Origin: Oscillospiraceae bacterium
GTDB lineage: Bacteria; Bacillota; Clostridia; Oscillospirales; Oscillospiraceae
Assembly (NCBI GenBank): GCA_017439425.1
Contig: JAFSJE010000020.1
Location: 27,384 to 91,383, forward strand
Direction of reading: 5' to 3'
Length of the DNA stretch: 64,000 nt
Made by a program: the position numbers and the translations under genes. Under the pieces are notes generated by a model, which worked only from the letters and a program-made list of their open reading frames with translations, ran no database searches and was not told the origin of the DNA. Shown in pieces: positions 61,001 to 64,000 of the stretch; within the stretch, counting starts at the first letter, position 1; every line of letters begins with the position of its first letter.

Positions 61001-61687
61001 ATGGCTGGCGAACTCAAGCTCAGATCTGGCACAAAACTGCAAATTGCATACGATGTTCCTTTCGGTCAGGAGCCGAAGTTCAACCTCGTTTCTACATTCT
61101 TCAAGTCGATCGACAATACCTTCTTCCTGATTTCGATTCCGATGGTACAGGGCAAGCCGATGGAGCTTGACGACGGCGAAAAGCTGCTCATCCGCTATAT
61201 GCAGGGCGGCGTTGAGAACATCGTCTCCGGCTATCCCGACGATATCATCAAGGAGGGCATTCGCCGCTACTGGAAGATCCGCCGCGTCACCGAGCAGAGA
61301 GTGTTTGCTCAGCGTGCCGACAAGCGTCTTTCCGTTACTCTTCCGATTAAGTACATTCAGCAGACGTGGCCCGTCAATTCAGATGGCTTTATCGACCCGG
61401 AGGACGGCATGACGCTCGATATCTCGAACGGCGGCGCCGCGCTTTTTGTCAATCGCCGCTTTGAAGTCGGCGAGATGTGCGATATAACGCTCCCGCGCGT
61501 CGGAACGAACCCCGAGGGTGCCGCGATCAGAGACCTCACCGGCGTAGTGTGCTGGCTGCGTGAAGCTCCGAAAGGGAACATCTACCGCTACGTCACCGGT
61601 GTCAAATTCCGCTTCGGCGAGGGCGATCAGGAGAGAGTGGCGGCTTATACGTCGAACATACAGAAAAAATACAAGATCGTGGGATGA
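61001..61687 (+). CDS. YcgR-like PilZ-domain c-di-GMP receptor
   Basis: 228 residues, start behind CAAGGAGTTAATTATT. Residues ~1-95 form a YcgR-N-type β-barrel. The PilZ domain follows with both c-di-GMP contacts: RxxxR as RADKR (105-109) and DISNGG (140-145). Such proteins pass c-di-GMP levels to flagella, exopolysaccharide or matrix systems. No flagellar genes are in view; the next two genes encode a membrane protein and a SipW-type surface protein, so a matrix role is plausible. Two diguanylate cyclases elsewhere in the window can supply the ligand. It is 3 bp from the next gene. Confidence 0.9.
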   Translation: MAGELKLRSGTKLQIAYDVPFGQEPKFNLVSTFFKSIDNTFFLISIPMVQGKPMELDDGEKLLIRYMQGGVENIVSGYPDDIIKEGIRRYWKIRRVTEQRVFAQRADKRLSVTLPIKYIQQTWPVNSDGFIDPEDGMTLDISNGGAALFVNRRFEVGEMCDITLPRVGTNPEGAAIRDLTGVVCWLREAPKGNIYRYVTGVKFRFGEGDQERVAAYTSNIQKKYKIVG

Positions 61688-61690
61688 CCT

Positions 61691-62683
61691 ATGGCGGATA
61701 AACTCTCGCATAAAGACATCGTCCGAGTTGAAAAAATCAAAGATCGCCTGAATAAAGAGGGCGTAACCGACGTTTCCGATGAAGAGATCGTTTCGCTGTA
61801 TCTGCCGGAGCGCAGGGCGAAGCGGCTCGGAATGGCGTTCCTGCGGCTTGATAAAGTAAAAATCTTCATCATTTCCGCGCTTGCGCTGATCGCTGTTATC
61901 TTCATTTTCGCATTTATGCAGGAAAAGGCGGGCAACTTCACGATTAACCTCGACCGTCTTGAGCTGTTCCGTAAGGGAATATCCATATCGGCGGACGCTG
62001 ATTTTACCTCTCCGACGGCGCGGCTCATCGCTCAGCCGATCGTTGACGTAACGAATATCTCCGCCTCGGACGTGCCTGCCGATATCGACAATTATGACGG
62101 CGACCACTCCGGCGAAAACTACCTCGCTTATACATATTACGTCCGCAATGCCGGCAAGGAAACCGTCGATTACCTCGCAACGCTGACGATTGCAAGCTCC
62201 TCAAAGGGCGTTGACGAAGCCTCGCGCGTCGCAATATGGCGAAATACGAAGCTTCTCGGAGTTTACGCGAAGCGCGCGTCGGACGGCGAGCCGGAGGTCG
62301 GTACTCTGCCGTTTGAATCTGACCGCCTTGTGTTCCGCTATACCAAGGAGAGCTTTCAGGTCGGCGACGTTGATAAATATACCGTCGTAATCTGGCTTGA
62401 GGGCGACGATCCCGAGTGCGTCGACAAGATCGTCGGCGGCGGCATACAGTTCAGCATGGATATCTCCGCGGCAAACGATGAAAACGAGCCGCTTATCACA
62501 TATTATCTTCAGGATATTGTCGATTCGCTCGTCACCGGCGACAAACCCATAAACCCCGCCGGAACCGACAGCCCCGACTTCGACGAGTATTCAAACGTTA
62601 CCTGGCAGACAAGGCATAATCAGGATAACGTCTATGAGGATGTTGTTGAGAAAGAGGCTATAGAGGAAGAAGCGGAATCATAA
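61691..62683 (+). CDS. Membrane-anchored extracellular protein with TasA-like C-terminal motif
   Basis: 330 residues, 3 bp after the PilZ gene. A cytoplasmic N-terminal stretch (~1-55, charged) precedes one membrane helix (about 56-77, VKIFIISALALIAVIFIFAF), leaving ~250 residues outside. The outer part has β-strand-like segments and the ending VVIWLEGDDPECVD...GGGIQFSMDI. The downstream SipW-type protein ends with a similar WYEGED..C pattern. Together they suggest an envelope or matrix pair; no enzyme motif is visible. The tail is acidic and low-complexity (EDVVEKEAIEEEAES). Confidence 0.7.
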   Translation: MADKLSHKDIVRVEKIKDRLNKEGVTDVSDEEIVSLYLPERRAKRLGMAFLRLDKVKIFIISALALIAVIFIFAFMQEKAGNFTINLDRLELFRKGISISADADFTSPTARLIAQPIVDVTNISASDVPADIDNYDGDHSGENYLAYTYYVRNAGKETVDYLATLTIASSSKGVDEASRVAIWRNTKLLGVYAKRASDGEPEVGTLPFESDRLVFRYTKESFQVGDVDKYTVVIWLEGDDPECVDKIVGGGIQFSMDISAANDENEPLITYYLQDIVDSLVTGDKPINPAGTDSPDFDEYSNVTWQTRHNQDNVYEDVVEKEAIEEEAES

Positions 62684-62685
62684 CT

Positions 62686-62788
62686 CAAAGGCCCCCTTTG
62701 CGAAAGGGGGCTGTCAGCCGAAAGGCTGACTGGGGGTTCGAACCCTCCGGCGCTGACGCGCCACCTCCCTTTGAAAAGGGAGGCTTAA
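62686..62788. repeat. Dispersed palindromic repeat (REP-like)
   Basis: Several adjacent hairpins: CCCCCTTT/AAAGGGGG, GTCAGCC-GAAA-GGCTGAC, GGCGC/GCGCC and CCTCCCTTT/AAAGGGAGG. The composition and hairpin series are of the kind repeated many times in gut clostridial genomes; copy number cannot be seen here. It may also stop transcription of the upstream gene. Confidence 0.55.
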
Positions 62789-63010
62789 ATGGCGGACAAC
62801 CCTGCAAATTTCACCCCGGTACACCCGATACGCCGCATCGTATCGTTGTACATATATAGAAAATCGGCGCGCTGAAATGCGTGCGAAGAGGCGGAATCCT
62901 CACCGGCAAAACGGTGAGAGAGACTGTACGACACTCTTCTGACCGGGCCCGGTGGGAGTGCTGCCTGTTCGCGCGTCGTTCTGCGCAGACCGAAATTTTT
63001 TATTTATAAG
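62789..63010 (+). other. Structured 5' leader of the surface-protein gene, class unknown
   Basis: The region between the repeat and the SipW-type gene has no coding sequence but strong pairing: CGATACG/CGTATCG (62826-62845), CTCACCG/CGGTGAG with a GCAAAA loop (62899-62918), a possible closing helix GAAGAG...CTCTTC, and the palindrome ACCGGGCCCGGT (62942-62953). A GC-rich hairpin followed by ATTTTTTATTTA lies just before the ribosome binding site, like an attenuator. It does not match the consensus of the c-di-GMP, cobalamin, glycine or ZTP riboswitches as I know them. Confidence 0.45.
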
Positions 63011-63021
63011 GAGGATAAAAA

Positions 63022-63858
63022 ATGAGCGTAAAAGCACTCAGAACACAGCTTATCGCTGCAATCGCAATGCTCCTCGTCGCGTCTCTTGCTCTCGGAAGCT
63101 CCACCTACGCATGGTTCTCGATGAATACAACTGTTACCGCAAAAGGGATGCAGGTTAAGGCGAAAGCCGAAGGTGGTATAGTAATTTCCAATAGTGCTAA
63201 ATCTACTTGGGGAGCAGAAGCCAACTCTACTCTTACTACTGTTACAGAAATGCTCCCGACAAGTACTTCAAATCTTACCAATTGGTATCATGGTACTAGT
63301 ACTGATCCTTCTAACGCTAACGCAAGCACAAGTTCTTATGCAAATGGTGCCGCGTCTATTTCTTTGAAGAATGCCGGTGGTTTAGGTTATTTTGATGCTG
63401 ATGATGATGACACAAAAGACGATAACGAAGATGTCTATTATCTTGTAACAAATTATTATATCAAATCTACAACTGCTCAAGCTTTGCAGACTCCGCTTTA
63501 TATCAAGAGTGTAAATGTTTCCACTACTACTAGTGCAACAACTGCCCTCAATGGGGCACTTAGAGTTGCTGTAAAGTACGGAGATAACTTCTATATCTAT
63601 GGAAGTACCGCGTCTTCAACTTTAGCATATTATGTTGGTAATCAGTCTAGTAATCAAACTACAATTTACAGATACGATGCATCGAATACTCAGATTAATG
63701 GTGTTACATCAGTTGCTAATACCGATAATGGTGCTACATTGGTTCAGATTTATGCGTGGTATGAAGGTGAAGACACAAGCTGCCTCTCCAATAACATAGC
63801 TGGTCTTACACCTGATACACTTTCTATAGAAGTTCAGTTTAGCACTACAAACTCCTAA
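63022..63858 (+). CDS. SipW-type signal peptide surface protein
   Basis: 278 residues, start behind ATAAGGAGGATAAAAA. The N terminus LIAAIAMLLVASLALGSSTY then AWFSMNTTVTAKGMQVKAK is of the SipW-dependent type also seen in TasA-like fibre proteins, with a mature region starting after the AYAWF-like site. The body is Ser/Thr/Asn-rich and low in charge. It ends YAWYEGEDTSCLSNNI...IEVQFSTTNS, similar to the end of the upstream membrane protein. From about 63150 on, base composition drops well below that of the window, suggesting exchange of the mature part. Likely a matrix or surface fibre component; a strong terminator follows. Confidence 0.75.
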   Translation: MSVKALRTQLIAAIAMLLVASLALGSSTYAWFSMNTTVTAKGMQVKAKAEGGIVISNSAKSTWGAEANSTLTTVTEMLPTSTSNLTNWYHGTSTDPSNANASTSSYANGAASISLKNAGGLGYFDADDDDTKDDNEDVYYLVTNYYIKSTTAQALQTPLYIKSVNVSTTTSATTALNGALRVAVKYGDNFYIYGSTASSTLAYYVGNQSSNQTTIYRYDASNTQINGVTSVANTDNGATLVQIYAWYEGEDTSCLSNNIAGLTPDTLSIEVQFSTTNS

Positions 63859-63886
63859 CACACCCACCCCGTGATGCGGCACGGGG

Positions 63887-63933
63887 CATTTCAAAGGGCG
63901 CGAGAACCCCTCGCGCCTTTTGAAATGTTTTTT
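63887..63933 (+). terminator. Intrinsic terminator
   Basis: A long stem (CATTTCAAAGGGCGCGAG pairs with CTCGCGCC-TTTTGAAATG) is followed by TTTTTT. A second hairpin, CCCCGTG/CACGGGG, lies just before it (63867-63886). Confidence 0.85.
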
Positions 63934-63970
63934 CATTTATGGGGGATATGAGAAATTCCCGGTTGTTCCT

Positions 63971-64000
63971 TGTAGGGGCGGGTCTCTGCGCCCGCCCTCA
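63971..64000. repeat. Start of a dispersed GC-rich repeat (cut by window edge)
   Basis: TGTAGGGGCGGGTCTCTGCG followed by CCCGCCCT forms a hairpin. This GGGCGGGT...GCCCGCCC unit is a type often dispersed in gut clostridial genomes; the right end is outside the window. Confidence 0.4.

Noticed and set aside
62731..62760. tRNA-like GGTTCGAACC stretch
   Set aside because: It resembles a TΨC arm, but no acceptor stem, anticodon arm or D arm fits around it; it is part of a hairpin-rich repeat.
62789..63010. Known c-di-GMP-I or -II riboswitch
   Set aside because: The conserved core sequences of these classes could not be found, so the leader is reported as unclassified.

Overview
The window looks like chromosomal DNA of an endospore-forming gut clostridium, most likely Oscillospirales-like. 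GC is about half, start codons sit behind strong AGGAGG-type ribosome binding sites, and the gene families are typical of that group: LUD proteins, DUF2974, CotJ spore-coat genes, an inverted-domain GH3, a fused amylase/MalQ and a SipW-type surface protein. This is inferred from gene content; no rRNA or tRNA gene is present.

Layout. 1-11.4 kb: a LacI-type/GGDEF protein cut by the window edge, a proline-rich NlpC/P60-like lipoprotein lacking its catalytic Cys and His, asparaginase, several hydrolases, an iron-sulfur flavoprotein, a second diguanylate cyclase, a secreted CX5R phosphatase with LysM, and a peptide deformylase. 11.4-22.3 kb: nucleoside phosphorylase, metallophosphoesterase, a cytoplasmic ParB-like/BMP fusion, a 1159-residue MacB-like transporter, DUF2974 and DUF11 proteins, a MITE-like repeat, an esterase and an LMW tyrosine phosphatase. 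22.3-25.2 kb: a partner-switching operon (divergent RsbW-like protein, STAS, membrane PP2C, RsbW-like kinase) behind a clear promoter. 25.5-34.6 kb: a LytTR/AgrC-like two-component system, a membrane-anchored GH3, membrane esterases and an RlmA-type methyltransferase. 34.7-40.5 kb: two secreted paralogues, malic enzyme, exonuclease III and a YczE-like protein. 40.7-46.7 kb: araA-araB-araD followed without a gap by two STAS-kinase fusions.

The most striking feature is at 47.6-53.2 kb. The spore-coat manganese-catalase gene cotJC is split by a 4,536-bp element. Its two parts lie at 52770-52578 and 48059-47638, both on the minus strand. The element is bounded by an 18-bp direct repeat, and a large serine recombinase gene ends 2 bp from one copy. 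Joining the flanks at the repeat restores an in-frame 198-residue CotJC. The arrangement matches skin-like intervening elements that are removed from sporulation genes. Its cargo is a 51-residue protein, an HD-domain protein and a MATE transporter fused to an RsbW-like ATPase.

53.4-64 kb: a DUF2339-type membrane protein, a GH13-GH77 fusion overlapping pgi, then a PilZ c-di-GMP receptor, a membrane protein and a SipW-type surface protein that share a C-terminal motif, with a dispersed repeat and a structured leader between the last two.

Two themes recur. One is c-di-GMP: two GGDEF proteins and a PilZ effector beside probable matrix proteins. The other is STAS/RsbW/PP2C signalling, which appears in its own operon, in the arabinose operon and inside the mobile element.
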